DNA from: Tricholomella constricta
Lineage: Eukaryota > Basidiomycota > Agaricomycetes > Agaricales > Lyophyllaceae
Length of the DNA stretch: 64,000 nucleotides
Assembly: GCA_013368375.1 (NCBI GenBank)
Contig: JAACJP010000032.1
Location: forward strand, 62,001-126,000
Direction: 5' to 3'
This document shows positions 40,643 to 53,120 of the stretch, piece by piece. Made by a program: the position numbers and the translations under genes. The notes under the pieces are model-generated. The model was not told the origin of the DNA and ran no database searches. It saw nothing but the letters and a program-made list of their open reading frames with translations. Every line of letters starts with the position of its first letter. The first letter of the stretch is position 1.

Positions 40643-42611
40643 ATGGTTAAAATCACTGGTTACAAGATTAACGGTGCGTCTGGGTGTTCTGGACTTTGGT
40701 CTATGCCGCTGATCGATTTCTCCTGGACTCGTAGATGTGCGGTTTCCTACGTCCTTGACGGGCGATGGTACCGATGCCATGCGAGTTGCATTTGATAGAG
40801 TGAATGCGTGTTGAACTGATAGTCTTTCATTGATAGGAATACAGAGTGTGATTACTCCTCGGCATACGTGACCCTCCTCACGGATTCCGATCTCGTTGGG
40901 TATGGAATGACCTTCACAATCGGACGCGGTAACGACATTGTACGTATCCATTCTATACGATCCAACGATTGCTCTCAAAATCCAGGAATAGGTATGCATC
41001 GCCATCAAAGAAGTTGCCAACCGTCTCGTCGGAAAGGACACAGAAGAGTTGTTCTCCAATATGGGAAAGACCTGGGACTTCATGATGGCCGACCCCCAGC
41101 TGCGATGGTAAGTTTAATTCGCTCATGTCGAGGACGCATGTCCAAACTTACACGGTCTGAGAAGGATTGGACCTGAGAAGGGTGTCATTCACATCGCGTC
41201 GGGAGCCGTCAATAACGCCCTCTGGGATATGTACGCACGCTCGCGCAAGAAGCCCTTGTGGAAGCTTGTTGTTGACTTCACGCCCGAGGAAATCGTGCAG
41301 TCTGCTGCTTTCCGCTACATCTCGGACGCGATCACGAAAGAGGAGGCATTGGCGATGCTGAAGGAGAAGGAGGCAGGAAAGAAGGAACGCGAGGCTAAGG
41401 TTCGCGAGCTCGGGTGGGTCTGCCTTTGATAAATGGATACGTTGTCGTTAACCCAATCCTATCGTTATCAGTTACCCCGCATACGTCACTTCTGCTGGCT
41501 GGCTTGGTAAAATTCCTCACCTATCCATATCAAAGGCGCGTCTGACCAGTTCATGATGCTTAGGCTATACCGACGAGAAAGTCGCACATTTGACAAAGGA
41601 AGCCGTCGCACAAGGCTTCAACCACTTCAAAATGAAGGTCGGCGCTGACCAGGCCAACGATCTCCGCCGCGCCAAGATCATCCGCTCCATCATCGACGAC
41701 CCCCAATACCTCCCTGCTGGCATCGCCCCACGCGACCCCAAAAGCGAGGCGTTGCGCGGCAAGAACGCCGGCCCCACTGGCTCCGTCCTCATGATCGACG
41801 CAAACCAGGTATGGGACGTCAAGCAGGCGATCGACTATGTTATCGGCCTGAAAGAAATCAAGCCTTGGTACGCGATGTCCCTCACCTTGTCACCGCAACC
41901 TCCATCTGACCCTTTTGCTTTTTTAGGTTCATCGAGGAGCCTACCGCACCCGATGACATCCTTGGTCATGCCGCGATTCGCAAGGGACTCCAGCCTCACG
42001 GGATTGGTGTTGCTACTGGCGAGCACGCGCACAACCGTATGGTGTTCAAGCAGCTGTTCCAGGCGGAGGCCATTGATGTCGCGCAGATCGATTCTTGCAG
42101 ATTGGCGGGTGTGAGCGAGGTGCTCAGCGTGCTGTTGATGGCTGCCAAGTCAATTTTCACTGTCATTCTACCCGTGAAGTGATAGGATCTGACTATATCG
42201 CATCTAGGTTTGGTGTCCTCGTGTGCCCGCACGCTGGAGGTGTCGGACTGTGTGAATACGTCATTCACTTGAGGTACGCACCTTAGGAATGCGCAAGTGG
42301 CGCATTCTAATTTTTATTGTATCCCTCCAGTTTGATCGACTACATTGCCGTTTCTGGCACCATGGAGCGCAATGTCCTCGAGTTTGTCGACCATCTGCAC
42401 GAACACTTTGTCACCCCGTGCTCTATCAATGCTCAGGGGCGTTACAACGTCCCCACGAACCCAGATGAGGGTTACAGGCATGTTTTCTGAGGTGTCCGAG
42501 TTTTTAAACGCGTGTTGAATGTATGATTTTAGCATCGAGATGCACAAAGCAAGTATCGCGGAATTCGAGTTCCCGAACGGCTCGTATTGGGTTGGCGCGA
42601 GAAAGGCGTGA
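40643..42611 (+). CDS. L-fuconate dehydratase-like enolase-superfamily enzyme
   Basis: Eleven exons close in phase: 40643-40673, 40735-40780, 40837-40939, 40992-41107, 41165-41413, 41472-41506, 41564-41867, 41927-42148, 42208-42273, 42331-42477, 42533-42611; 465 aa. The family (mandelate racemase/enolase; ENOSF1/L-fuconate dehydratase) removes water from acid sugars to give 2-keto-3-deoxy acids, using Mg2+. Seen: N-terminal capping domain ([49 protein letters not shown]), the KxK base motif (FKMKVGAD), metal ligands in [19 protein letters not shown] and ATGEH, then QIDSCRLAG and [16 protein letters not shown]. Introns 2 (40781-40836) and 10 (42478-42532) have GC donors, both required by the frame. 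Probably cytosolic sugar-acid catabolism. L-fuconate as the exact substrate is inferred from similarity. Confidence 0.9.
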
Positions 42612-43080
42612 TCAGTGTGGTTGAGGTTCGGTATGGCGGTTGATGGGATGCCGGACTGGTCGATGAACGCGTAATTATATTTGAACTGGAAGAAAAACAC
42701 ACTTTGTATTGATTATTGTAATATCTATAACTCCATTCATGTCCTCCCTTTCTCTAGATGTAAGTATGTCCCCATGCGTGAAATTACGAGAACGGGACAA
42801 AGCCGTGATCTTAGGAGCAACCACGTCTTGTTGAAAATCATATTCTGGTCCACCGCGATCTGACCAGGAGAAGGCTGGGAACAAGTGATTCGTTCAATCC
42901 CTAATTGGCATAGTTGCATGAAGTAAAACAAACATTGCGAACACTTTAGTGGAGAAAGATACAACAATCACTGAAAACAAATGATACGGGAGTGTTCGGG
43001 CTTTCCTCAACCAGACGCCATCCTGACGAAAGAACAACTCATCAGCAGAGCGTCAATATCCACAACAACAAAACATTCAA
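42612..43080. other. Spacer between convergent genes
   Basis: No gene. Holds the 3' ends of fuconate dehydratase (+) and the GH25 gene (-); AT-rich stretches near 42710-42760 and 42960-43080. Confidence 0.5.
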
Positions 43081-44223
43081 TCACCGTTGCAACCCCGCCG
43101 CGTCCCCATTAAACAGATCCTGATCACCCGGGTTGGGGCCCGAATCCGCATATTGCCAGAACGTCGCGAAGCTGTTCGGAGAGGAAGTTGAAGATTAGTC
43201 AATGCGATGATATCATATCCTGGGTAGTGAGGAATACGCACGGCCAGCCAGCGGGGAGAGTGCCGATGGTTGAGGCGTAGCGTGCAATCCACAGCGGGTT
43301 GTTGGAGGCGAATGCGGCGCTGTTGCCTGTGCAGGTCGTCCACCAGTCGGTCGTGGTGTAGATGACTAGTAATGAGAAAGAAATGGGGTCAGCGGAGTCG
43401 CTCGGAAGTTCTACCTATTGGCAGTCTATATTTACTCGGGAATCTGGTGTGAGGCGCGTTGAGATTGGAGGTGAGTTGACCGCGGTCAAGTTGGGTGCGA
43501 GGGAAGAGACTACGCACCGGCTGGTTGCGGCGTGGTAGGTGTTGGAAAAGTCTGCGATCCAAGAGACCATCGCGGAGGCGCTGAGGCCGTAGCACTCGGC
43601 CCCACTAGGATTGTCTGACATTCCGAAATTGAAATTCATGACGAGGTGTGTCTATCGGAGGACGTACACTCGATATCGAGCACGCCGGGAAGTGTTATCC
43701 CTGATTATTTACACATTCCTTGGGTGCGTCACGAGAATGGGGGTAAATCAAGCACTCACCATCTCCGCTCCAGCCACCTAGAAAAACCCGAGTTCTCGAT
43801 AAGTATCCTGTAAAACGGTGATGAACGAACGCGATCTACAAACCTCCATGAGCGAGGAAAAAGTTGGCTTGCGTAGCACCCGAGCTACTATCCGGGTGCG
43901 CAAAGTGATACGCGCCACGTATGAACCCCGCATTCGTTGCGCCGATATACTGGCTCGAAAAGCTCGAACTGATAAAAGCTGCGGAAGGTGTTTTCGTCAG
44001 GAATGGATTACAGGGGCGTGTGACATATGGACGCACTATGTCCTTCGGTCGCCTTGATGAACGCAAAGGTCAGTCCATTCGCTTTGACGGCGGCCCAGTC
44101 GACGTTGGGTTGGAAGCCGGAGACGTCGATTCCCTGGGGCGCCGCGCGTTTCTGGAATGGGGAAGGGGCTGCGCGGGTGAGGGTGAGAGTGCCAAGTGCG
44201 AAGAGCGCTGCTGCGAGCTTCAT
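43081..44223 (-). CDS. Secreted GH25 lysozyme (N,O-diacetylmuramidase type)
   Basis: Exons on the minus strand: 44223-44037, 43978-43844, 43777-43760, 43700-43668, 43614-43518, 43425-43415, 43365-43242, 43171-43081; all phases close, 231 aa. A signal peptide ([18 protein letters not shown]) and a KR processing site precede the barrel start [13 protein letters not shown]. Typical GH25 motifs follow: [34 protein letters not shown] (catalytic acid pair), [30 protein letters not shown] and GDQDLFNGD. The enzyme cleaves the MurNAc-GlcNAc bond of bacterial peptidoglycan. Two exons are tiny, 18 and 11 nt; without the 11-nt exon the conserved strand before IYTTTDWW is out of frame. Likely role: digestion of or defence against bacteria. 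Confidence 0.9.
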
Positions 44224-47185
44224 GCTGCTGTACTGGTTCGCGCGTATATTTTGCGACACGACGGGGTTTATGTCCTGCTTTTCTGGGCCATTTATGCACG
44301 GGTATTGCTCGCGAAGCCTGTCAGGCGTTGCGGAGAGGACAGAGGGTGTTGCATGGGCCAGATATCAAGTGACGAGCTGCGAAGGCGCTCGCCAGGTGGT
44401 GGGATAGCAGATGATAGGTATATAGGGGTGCTGTCCACATGTGGGAGGCATGGTTTGTTGCATTATAATAACACGGTCGGTAGAGGTGGCTGCGCTGAGA
44501 GACATTAATAGCGCGGTAGCAGATGGCGGCGACGCCGGTGATAGGCTAAGGCTGTTTTTTCAGGAGCGGATCGAATAATAGTCGATGTGGTTGGGGGTGG
44601 GAGTCGTTGTTTGCGTGTAATCAGGTTGGGAAAGCAGAACCATTTTGGATCGAAGAAATGCATATGTGCACTGCTTGTGTGAATCGACTACCAATTAGCT
44701 ATTTATAGCCCAGCGTTACCGGAAACCGCACTCAAGGTTGGCAGGCCAGGGAGAGAAGTAACTATGAGCTTGTCAAGAGCACACGCATAGCTTTGACGGG
44801 CGTGAGGACTGATGACGTTGGATATAAGTTGGAAGACAGCGCACAGCAGGAAAGAGCCAGAGTCCATCTATGATATACGAATCGGGGCCCAGCGTATGGC
44901 GGTGCGAGGTAGGTCTGCGACGCGACAGTTGTTCGCGTTGATCGATTCGTGACAAGTAAGCTGAAAATAATGGTCGGAGGCATGGGTCGGGTAAGGGTGA
45001 GCACAGGCGCGACACTGAATAATTGGAACTTCACAGAGTTTACGTTGCCAGCACCTGAACAAGGGAAAGTACTTTATTCCTACTTACATTGCAGTCGATG
45101 AGATGTTGAAGAAACTGTAGTCCCGTGATGGGTATCCTTGAAGGGTTAAGCCCGCCATCAGCGATCAACATTCCACGTTCAACGATCATCCTGCACACAT
45201 GACCGAGACTGCCACGGAGGAATTCGAATTTCGAGCGACTCGGAACCTCGGACACCCCTCCATGACCACCGGGCCCTTCAGCTCCATGAGCCCGGCCCTC
45301 GATTTCACTTCACTGACATTTGACAGGCTCCATCCAAATAAAAACCCTGCTGATCAATCCCTTGATCAGAACTCAATCTCTACTTCACCGTGACTATTAT
45401 CGAATTAAACATTTCCTCCGCGGTTCACACTGGCACCGTGTCGACGTCCTTGTCTCTCGGATCTGGGCCCTATCTGTGTATTGTCCTGCCCTAGCCCTAC
45501 TACCCCTGCACCGTATCAACGTCCTCAAGAGGCCAGCATGACGCTTCGCCCTCGAAGATCCGATCCATGAAAGTGTTCTGAGCCTATTAGGCTCCAGTCC
45601 CTGGTACCAATGGGAATAGGACCTACGTATGTGTGTATATACGGGCATGAGCATGGACGCGGAGGCTTTCAATGTCGAATTGGATCTTGATGCTACGCAC
45701 TCAGACAGCAGACTGACAGCTGATCGAGGTCATCGATACACGTGCTGCGTCGGGCGTCTATCGATGGTGGTGTGTGTGTCGTCAGGTCGATTGTGGCCAT
45801 CTCTAGTGGATGTGCACACTGCTGTCGCGTGCTTGAAGGCGATTCAAAGAGGCATAATGTTCTGTTCTCCTGCTCCGCGATCAGCTCACGTCTATGCAGT
45901 ATTGTCTGAGGGAGGGGGCCGAGGGGACTGGCCTCACGATGGGCGGCTTGTGTTTTGTGATGAGTGAGAACTGACCGTGCGTCATTGATTGTGCGTGTCC
46001 ATGTCATTTTGGCTTGGGAATTGGATGCGTTTATTTTTTAAGTGTAGATGTTTATCGTGGTTATCACAGGCTAGAGATGCCTAGAATACGTGAGCGTTTG
46101 TTGGTGATCGTCGCGACGATGAGCACTGAGCAATAGTTGATCACCGAGCGCCTGATGCAGCGAACTGTTCGCGTTGTGTACTGACAATCTGAAAGACTCC
46201 TCTGATGATAGATGGCGTTCTGAAGAAATTTAAACCCTTGGATGGTATCATATGATCGCAAAGTGATGTGAGTCTGCCTAAAAACTAGATGGATGAATTC
46301 CTGGAAACTCAATAATTTTCAATGAATTCCTGACCGATTCCCTGGCAGTTTATGGGATGACTTGGTTCTTTTGATGCGTCAACGCGGTGCGATCGGGATA
46401 GACTGCTGACCAAGGCGGAGAGGCATTAGGCAGACAAGAGCAAATATATCGGTGACGTGTCAGACAGATCGCGGCATGCTTTTCCGTGCTTCGCGCCTTG
46501 GTCGAGTGGAACTGTCACGGTCGCTTATGGTCATCCAGGGCCTCTAATAACCAATTAATGACTTGTTGAGTTGCTCCATCTAAAGAGTCCGAGCAAAAGA
46601 GGAAGAACATGGGCTCGCGGAGGCATCCGGCGATGGACCGGATTGACAGGGGATGCTTATGTAGGGCCAAGTGGACGTCGGGGGGTCAGGAACAGAGCCA
46701 TCAAATATGTACCCTGGAATCAATGCGAGGCAGAGACGCGTATCCATGCCTAATGCTCGCTGGCAGCCATCTGTTTAAAGTGTCCATCATGACCAAGCAG
46801 GGCAGGGTCCACGAACGCTGGGACAAGCTGGTCCAAACTCTAAGTGGCAGCTGGCAAGTGCGAGTTGGTTGTGCGAGCGGCTCGTGACGCGTAGCCCCCC
46901 GTAGCGTAGCCCCCCGTATCAGCTCTCCGATGTGCAAAAGCGATCGCTTCTGAGAACGAGAGGAGCTCAGAAGAGACTAAACCCCGATGAGATCTTGATG
47001 CTGACACGAGGGTGCCTTGTAAAGGGGGGAAGAGGAGGCAAGATAGGAAGGGATTTGGACGTTGGATAGGACAAGACGTCGCGGTGGACGAGTGAATCGC
47101 GATCGATCCTTGTATTTCCATAAAGCGTACCGGCGGCAAGTCTGTGGGAACAGCGTGTCAGGGATCCGGTGTATAATTTCTGACC
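44224..47185. other. Long intergenic stretch
   Basis: No supported gene. A minus-strand open segment at 45090-45255 (FEFLRGSLGHVCRMIVERG, ITGLQFLQHLIDCN) ends at a GTAAGT donor, and a shorter segment near 46200-46260 (IQGFKFLQNAI) resembles its end, so a small duplicated gene fragment is possible. The remainder shows only shadow ORFs. Confidence 0.35.
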
Positions 47186-47192
47186 TATATAA
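47186..47192 (+). promoter_or_regulatory. TATA box of TUP1
   Basis: TATATAA 166 nt upstream of ATG 47358, followed by a pyrimidine-rich leader (CTCTTCCCGCC, CCCCCCCGTCC) typical of strongly expressed fungal genes. Confidence 0.5.
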
Positions 47193-47357
47193 GGAGGGCG
47201 CTGCTCATCAGCAACGCTCTTCCCGCCTCCCAACTCTGATCCCCCCCCCGTCCCTGCAAATCCTTATTCTCCCCTCTGCCTCCCCCAGCCGTCGTCTCCG
47301 CCCCCGCTCTCGACGGCCCAATCCCTCCGTTTTCTCCCTTTTTTTAAATCACCTCCC

Positions 47358-50267
47358 ATGTCGTCAAGCACGATCTACAACGTGCGTTTCATTCCCTTGT
47401 TTTCGGACCTGCAAGCTTCAGCAAACGTCTTCTACCGTTTAATTGCCGCATCTCAAGCGGTAGTTAAGTGACACCTCGTAGTCACGGCGCTCCGAAGGAT
47501 TGCCTCCTGACGTTTCTGTGTCAAATTACAACCTCCGCGCACGTGTGGCTTGGCCATGCGTTTCCTGTTCTTTGCTCAAGCTTTTTTCAACCCGTGTGCT
47601 CAATGAACCTCTCCATCCAACAGCATCGCAGCCTCCAGCCCTCGGGTCCTCCAACTCAGGGTCCCGGCCAGCAGCAAACTCACACAAGACTCAACGAATC
47701 CTTCGACGCAATTAGACACGAGTTTGATGCCGTAGCAGCAGAGTTGACTCTTTTGCGAGGTCAGAGGGAGGAGCTAGAGGCAAAATGTGCGTATCGCTAT
47801 CCATAACTCTAGCCCTGCTTCATACCTTTTGTTCCGTTTCCGATGCCCGTCAGTGGTCGCACAAGTCACCGAACTCAACAAAATTCATCAATCTTTCTAT
47901 GACCTGGAGGCTCTGCACACCAAAGTACGCACCCAATACGACGAAGAGGTCCACCGGCTTCGCACAGAGCTTCACGCTGTTCGACAAGGTCTTGCACCCC
48001 ATCCTCCCGTTGGTCCTGCCTCCATCGGCATTCCAGGACCCGCGGGTCCATCCAACGCACCCCCTGGCATCCAGATTGGTGCAGGCCCTCAGCCTCAGCC
48101 GTACAATGCTGACCCTTATTATGCCCGAGACAGGGAACGCGAGCGCGATAAGGAGCGAGAAAGAGAGCAGCGGGACAGAGAGCGTGATCGGGATCGTGCT
48201 GAGCGGGAGCGGGAGTCTGAGAACCGTGACCGCGAGCGTGATAGGCCGAGAGGAGATGCGCGTGTCGTCGATCCTGACTTTAAGCGCGGTCTCGGTGACC
48301 GGGATCCTAAGCGCTTTAAGCCAGACCGCATCAAAAATGATCGTCCAGGTATATATTCTCTCCCATCTGTAATTCGATTCCTTTCCTTTAACCCCCGCAT
48401 CCTTGCTCTCTCAGACCATTTTAGCCCCTCACTAGGACCAGGCATGACACCCAAACTGCCTCCGCCACCTCAATCGACGTCTGCCGCCCCGGGTGGGCCT
48501 GGCCTTCCGCCACCCCCACAGACGCCATCATCATACTCAACCTCAGGTCCAAGCTCGTCGAACCAGCCCGCTCTCACAGAGCAACCGTTACCTCCCCACG
48601 CCGGCGCGTTGGTGCCCATCGGATCCGGCCCCAGCAGCTTCCCTGACGACCTCGACATTCACTCCGTCCCACCCGAGCTGAAGAAGGAGGGCAGCGACTG
48701 GTTCGCGATCTTCAACCCTACTACGAAGCGTGTGCTTGACGTAAGCCTCGTCCACACCCTTATGCATGAGAGGTATGTCCGCCCCTCCGTCCTCCTCGGA
48801 GCTCAGTGTCAAACCCATTTCCATCTCCCACGCACACACCTTTCACGTTTATGTTCAATTGCTTCTCTTCGGAGCGCTTTACTGACTGGATCTTTTTGTG
48901 TTCCATTTGTTCCTTCACTGTACTTTTGCGGTGATGACACAGCGTCGTGTGCTGCGTCCGGTTCTCGGCCGATGGCAAGTTCTTGGCCACGGGATGCAAT
49001 CGCACAGCCCAGATCTACGATACGAAGACCGGCGCGAAGACCTGGTGAGCATTCGATTTTTGACCTCGCGCTTGTGCTTCCGTGTGGGAAGCCAGCCAGC
49101 CCACATGCATATCGATCGCTCACACACACTGTTCTTCGTGGCCAGTGTTTTGGTTGACGAATCGGCCGGGAAAGCTGGCGACCTTTACATCCGAAGCGTG
49201 TGCTTCAGCCCGGATGGTAAGTATCTCGCCACGGGCGCGGAGGACAAGCAAATCAGGGTATGTCACATGATTTCGCGTTATTTTTAGATTTTTACGGGAG
49301 AGGCTAAATGCGTCCACGTTGCGGACAGATATGGGACATCCAGAAGAAACGTATCCGCAATGTGTTTGACGGGCACCAGCAAGAGATCTACTCTCTCGAC
49401 TTCTCATCGGACGGTCGGCTGATCGTCTCTGGCTCCGGCGACAAGACCGCGCGCATTTGGGACATGACGGACGGCTCGTCAAAGGTTCTTACCATAAACG
49501 ACCCGGACTCGCTGAACAACGACGCGGGCGTTACGTCTGTGGCTATATCCCCGAACGGCCAGCTCGTCGCGGCGGGGTCGCTGGACACGGTCGTGCGCAT
49601 CTGGGACGTCGCGACGGCGCAACTGGTGGAGCGCCTCCGTGGCCATCGGGATAGTGTGTATAGCGTTGCGTTTACGCCGGATGGGAAGGGCCTGGTGAGC
49701 GGGAGCTTGGATAAGACGCTCAAGTATTGGGATGTGAGCGGGCTTATGACGGGCGGCAGCGGCGGCGCGGTTGGGATCGTCAAGGGCCGCAAGGAGGGTG
49801 CGGCGAACGGTGCGGGAGGTCCTGTGAGTGGGCCGGGGGGAGCGCCGGGGGCGGTGGTGAGGAAGGATGGAGCGGATAAGGGGAGCCAGTGCACGATGAA
49901 TTTCACGGGCCATAAAGATTATGTGTTGAGCGTGGCGGTGTCGCATGATGGGCAGTGGGTGGTGTCGGGCTCGAAGGATCGGGGAGTGCAGTTCTGGGAT
50001 TCGAGGACGGCGATTGTGCAGTGTATGTTGCAGGGGCATAAAAATTCGGGTACGTCCTCGAGTTGTTGTTTTCGTCTTTGTGGATTTGGGCTTATCTTGC
50101 CATGATGTGTGTTAGTGATCTCGATTGACCTCAGCCCGGCGGGGAGCATCCTTGCTACAGGCAGTGGAGACTGGCAGGCGCGGATATGTACGTTCCCTCC
50201 CGTCCTCCCCGATACCTTTTTCATTGCTCATCATGCTGCGATTATAGGGAGCTACACCACCATTTAA
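47358..50267 (+). CDS. TUP1: General transcriptional co-repressor TUP1
   Basis: Nine exons close in phase: 47358-47381, 47624-47786, 47854-48348, 48436-48772, 48943-49044, 49146-49257, 49329-50049, 50116-50187, 50248-50267; 681 aa. Residues about 22-95 form the Tup N-terminal coiled coil ([40 protein letters not shown]) used for tetramerisation and Ssn6/Cyc8 contact. A linker rich in Arg/Glu/Asp repeats and a Pro-rich segment follow. From about residue 340 to the end are WD40 blades: [131 protein letters not shown], ending WSYTTI. Recruited by DNA-binding repressors in the nucleus. The first exon is only 24 nt and intron 1 is 242 nt, longer than the others. Confidence 0.95.
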
Positions 50268-50898
50268 TCCGGCTGTTTTCTTTTTAACTCTTACTCGCTT
50301 CTTCTCTCTCTCTCTCTCTCTGTCTCATTTTTTATATATCTCGCTTTTCTTTGCTTGCTCGCTCGCCCCCTTGTACTTCGCCGTGTCTATTGTCTCCAAT
50401 CCTGTTTGTTACATATATCTATCTCGCCCGGCTCCCTACCGTCTTGACGCTTCTTGATGTCGTGACCCGCACCCGCACACGCACCCCGCACCGGACCTCG
50501 ACTTCGACACCTTCCACGGCCCTCCTCGTATAGTAAGTAAGTAATGGTGTCTCCACACGCCCATAGACACGCACCGCGCCTCCCCTTACCCCTGAACCCG
50601 AGTGTACAAAAAATTACCTACGTTATCTATTTCAACTTGCTCTCCCTCCTTCCTCGCGTCGGCCCTTCGCGCGGCGTTTGATCATCAGAAGTTAGTAGAA
50701 CGTTGCGTCGTGATCGCGATGAACCCTTGGTTTTTGTTTCCGAGCACCGGCGGCGCTGCAGGCTCCTCCTGGCAGTGGTAAGTACAGTATCTGATCCGCT
50801 TGAATTCCGTGTTCGAGTTCGGGGCGTTTGAGTGGTGATAATAAATAACCCTTGATGACCATGCACTTTTTTGTTGTAGAGTACAGCTCAGTTCGTTA
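50268..50898. other. TUP1 downstream region with CT microsatellite
   Basis: Pyrimidine-rich, with a (TC)n run at 50303-50320. No gene seen; 3' UTR of TUP1 and the flank of the truncated F-box copy. Confidence 0.5.
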
Positions 50899-51774
50899 TC
50901 AGGGAAATGACTGCATTAGATCCTCTCTATATGCGATAGACGGGAGGCCGAGTGTGACAAAGCGTAGTCGGGGGGAATTATCAAAGACTGTGATTTCAGA
51001 GGGCTTAATATGAGAGAGTTTGAAGCCTCTGCTTCTGAAGCGCCCTTCATATTCTGGCTCGTCATCGTCATCGTCATCGTCATCATTATCGTAGACGTCG
51101 TCGTCTTCGGCAACAAGGCCAACAAGGGAGAGGGTTTCTAACAACGGCAAGGTATTGCCCGGCAAACGCAGAAACTCCGAGAGAAACCCATAGTCACCAC
51201 AAATTCGGAGATCGCTAAGGCGGTGTGAGAAGTTCAGGGCCATGCTCGAATACATGCTTTCGGGCAGATAGCGGACTGAAGTCGTAGTGCTCAGCGACAG
51301 GGACAGTGGAACTTTGCTGTTGGCGCGACCATACCAGAATGCGATGATACCAGGGTCGCGGTCGCTTTTGGCGTGAACGTCCACCTGTATGGAAAGTTTG
51401 TTCCAGAAGGCAGAGGAGCCTATAATTGTTTTCCTCCATGCGCTGCATACGTGAGACAATCCGAGTGGGGACGACACCCGCTGAGGATGTGGTTGGGCTG
51501 GAAAGGCATACTGGAATATTTGCGCAAGGAGTTCAGGTGAAAGAAGGCGAATGGGGGCAAGCAAGAATCTGAAGGAGTACGCCTCGTCCTGCTCGCGTGA
51601 TCGGATGTCGCTGATAGTCCTCATTGCCTTCATTAGATGATTTATCTTCAATTGAAGTTCAAGTTCATCTTCTTCTAAATTCGCAATGCTCGCCTCCTTC
51701 TGGGTCAAAGCCGCAGCCAAGTAAGCGTGTTGAGCAGGTGACGGTCGATGGTTGGACCGCCAAAGAGTATCCAT
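50899..51774 (-). pseudogene. Truncated tandem copy of an F-box gene
   Basis: 291 codons from ATG 51774, nearly the same as the first half of the F-box protein encoded at 53121-54764: coiled coil (ALTQKEASIANLEEDELELQ), then the F-box-like IRLLSPELLAQIFQYAF and the SHVCSAWRKTIIGSSAFWNK segment. Compared with the full copy it has a run of eight aspartates in the middle, and it stops after IAYREDLMQSFP, where the other copy goes on for about 280 residues. The LRR-like C-terminus is missing, so it is likely a pseudogene or a dominant-negative-like short protein. Confidence 0.65.
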
Positions 51775-53120
51775 AGAGACATTTTGCAGTATTTCTGAAG
51801 CTCTTGAGATGCTCTAAGCCAGGCATTATAAGCATGACTGCACGACAATGGAAAAAGCACGCACTTCTTGCATTTTTCTCGCAGCTCGTCTTTCTAGCCG
51901 TGCTTCAATATTTTGAGTAACGACCTCGGGGAGAATTGGACCTGTATCGATTCGACAGTAGATATACCGAGGGTGCGCTAGCTATGTGTGCACACCTTCC
52001 ACTAGAAAACGGTCAGGCTTTCAAGTTTGACGACAGGTAAACATCGACAGAGACTTACTCAACCATTTACGTTGCTCTTGTTGCTCATGTCCTCGCGAGG
52101 GTTCACTGGCATCCGGCGTTAGGGAAGATTCTGTGGTGTTTGACATTGCAAATCTCTTCTGTACAAAGCTTCGTCGTGTAACACGTTTAAGTTTAACTTA
52201 AACTTGAAGTTGGAAGGTGCCGCGTAAATCACGGGACGTGACACCCTCGCGTCGTCTGACAATGACATTGACGACGCGTTATGTATATGTCTTCCGATGT
52301 TGCTTGGTCCACCAGGCACTTCACTTATTGCTCAAAGAGCCGGCGTTGGTGCTAGAGGAATGCGCGGTCCATAAGGTGACTGTATTGTACCATCACTTAG
52401 CAGACTACGTGCAGCAGCCAGATGATCGTGAAAACAATTGACAAGGCCAACTCGACGAAACCCGCCCCCTCAACCCGCGCGCGGCTTAGTGCAATGCTTT
52501 CAAACACAACCACGAGCAAATTTCACGGTTGCGGAAGTCCAGAGCTTTGGATCTAAGTTTTCAAGAGTGTGTGTAGACTTTCTGGGCAGGTCGAGCATGG
52601 GCAGGACATTCAGCTCTGCTGAACGTCTGCTAACGGCCCTGGCATATTGAGATCTGCAGTGCCTTGAGATGCGAGAAAGCGAACCCCGCTGATGACCGTG
52701 AAAAGGAATCACTGTGCAGCTATGGCGTGCATGTGAACTTGAATGCATAGGATTTGCGCGGAGGCTGTAGATTGAATGCTTTCCTGAGATCAGTTGATCA
52801 GTTGAACTCATGAGATAACAATAAGGTACGGTAAGAGGAAGGGATTTTAAGGTAGATATTGCGAACTCGATGGCGTGGAGTGGAATCAAAGACCGTTACT
52901 AGGAGAGAGCAGCCTGTAAAACAATGCAAGTCAGTCGCTCCAATGCCGGGAAGCTGTCAGCATCCACGAAAACCTTCTCTTAGTGGTAACATTGCTCTAT
53001 GCAAGCCCTATGTCAGCTCCACAAAGCGCCCTACAGCACCTAGTATGCTCCCCGCTTCCCGGCTAATGGCATAAACACAGGAAAAACAACCAATCGTCGA
53101 CATGTCATTGAAAGTAAGTA
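51775..53120. other. Duplicated upstream region and spacer
   Basis: On the minus strand a short reading frame from ATG 52146 (MSNTTESSLTPDASEPSRGH, EQQEQRKWL) ends at a GTAAG donor. The same motif and splice site occur upstream of the second copy (from ATG about 55190). So the tandem duplication includes 5' sequence or 5' exons. The rest (52200-53120) shows no gene. Confidence 0.45.

Noticed and set aside
44027..44508. Plus-strand ORFs of 126 and 195 codons
   Set aside because: Antisense to GH25 exon 1 and its promoter; the minus strand has a signal peptide and GH25 motifs.
49388..50039. Minus-strand ORFs of 172 and 186 codons
   Set aside because: Antisense to TUP1 WD40 exon 7; no domain.
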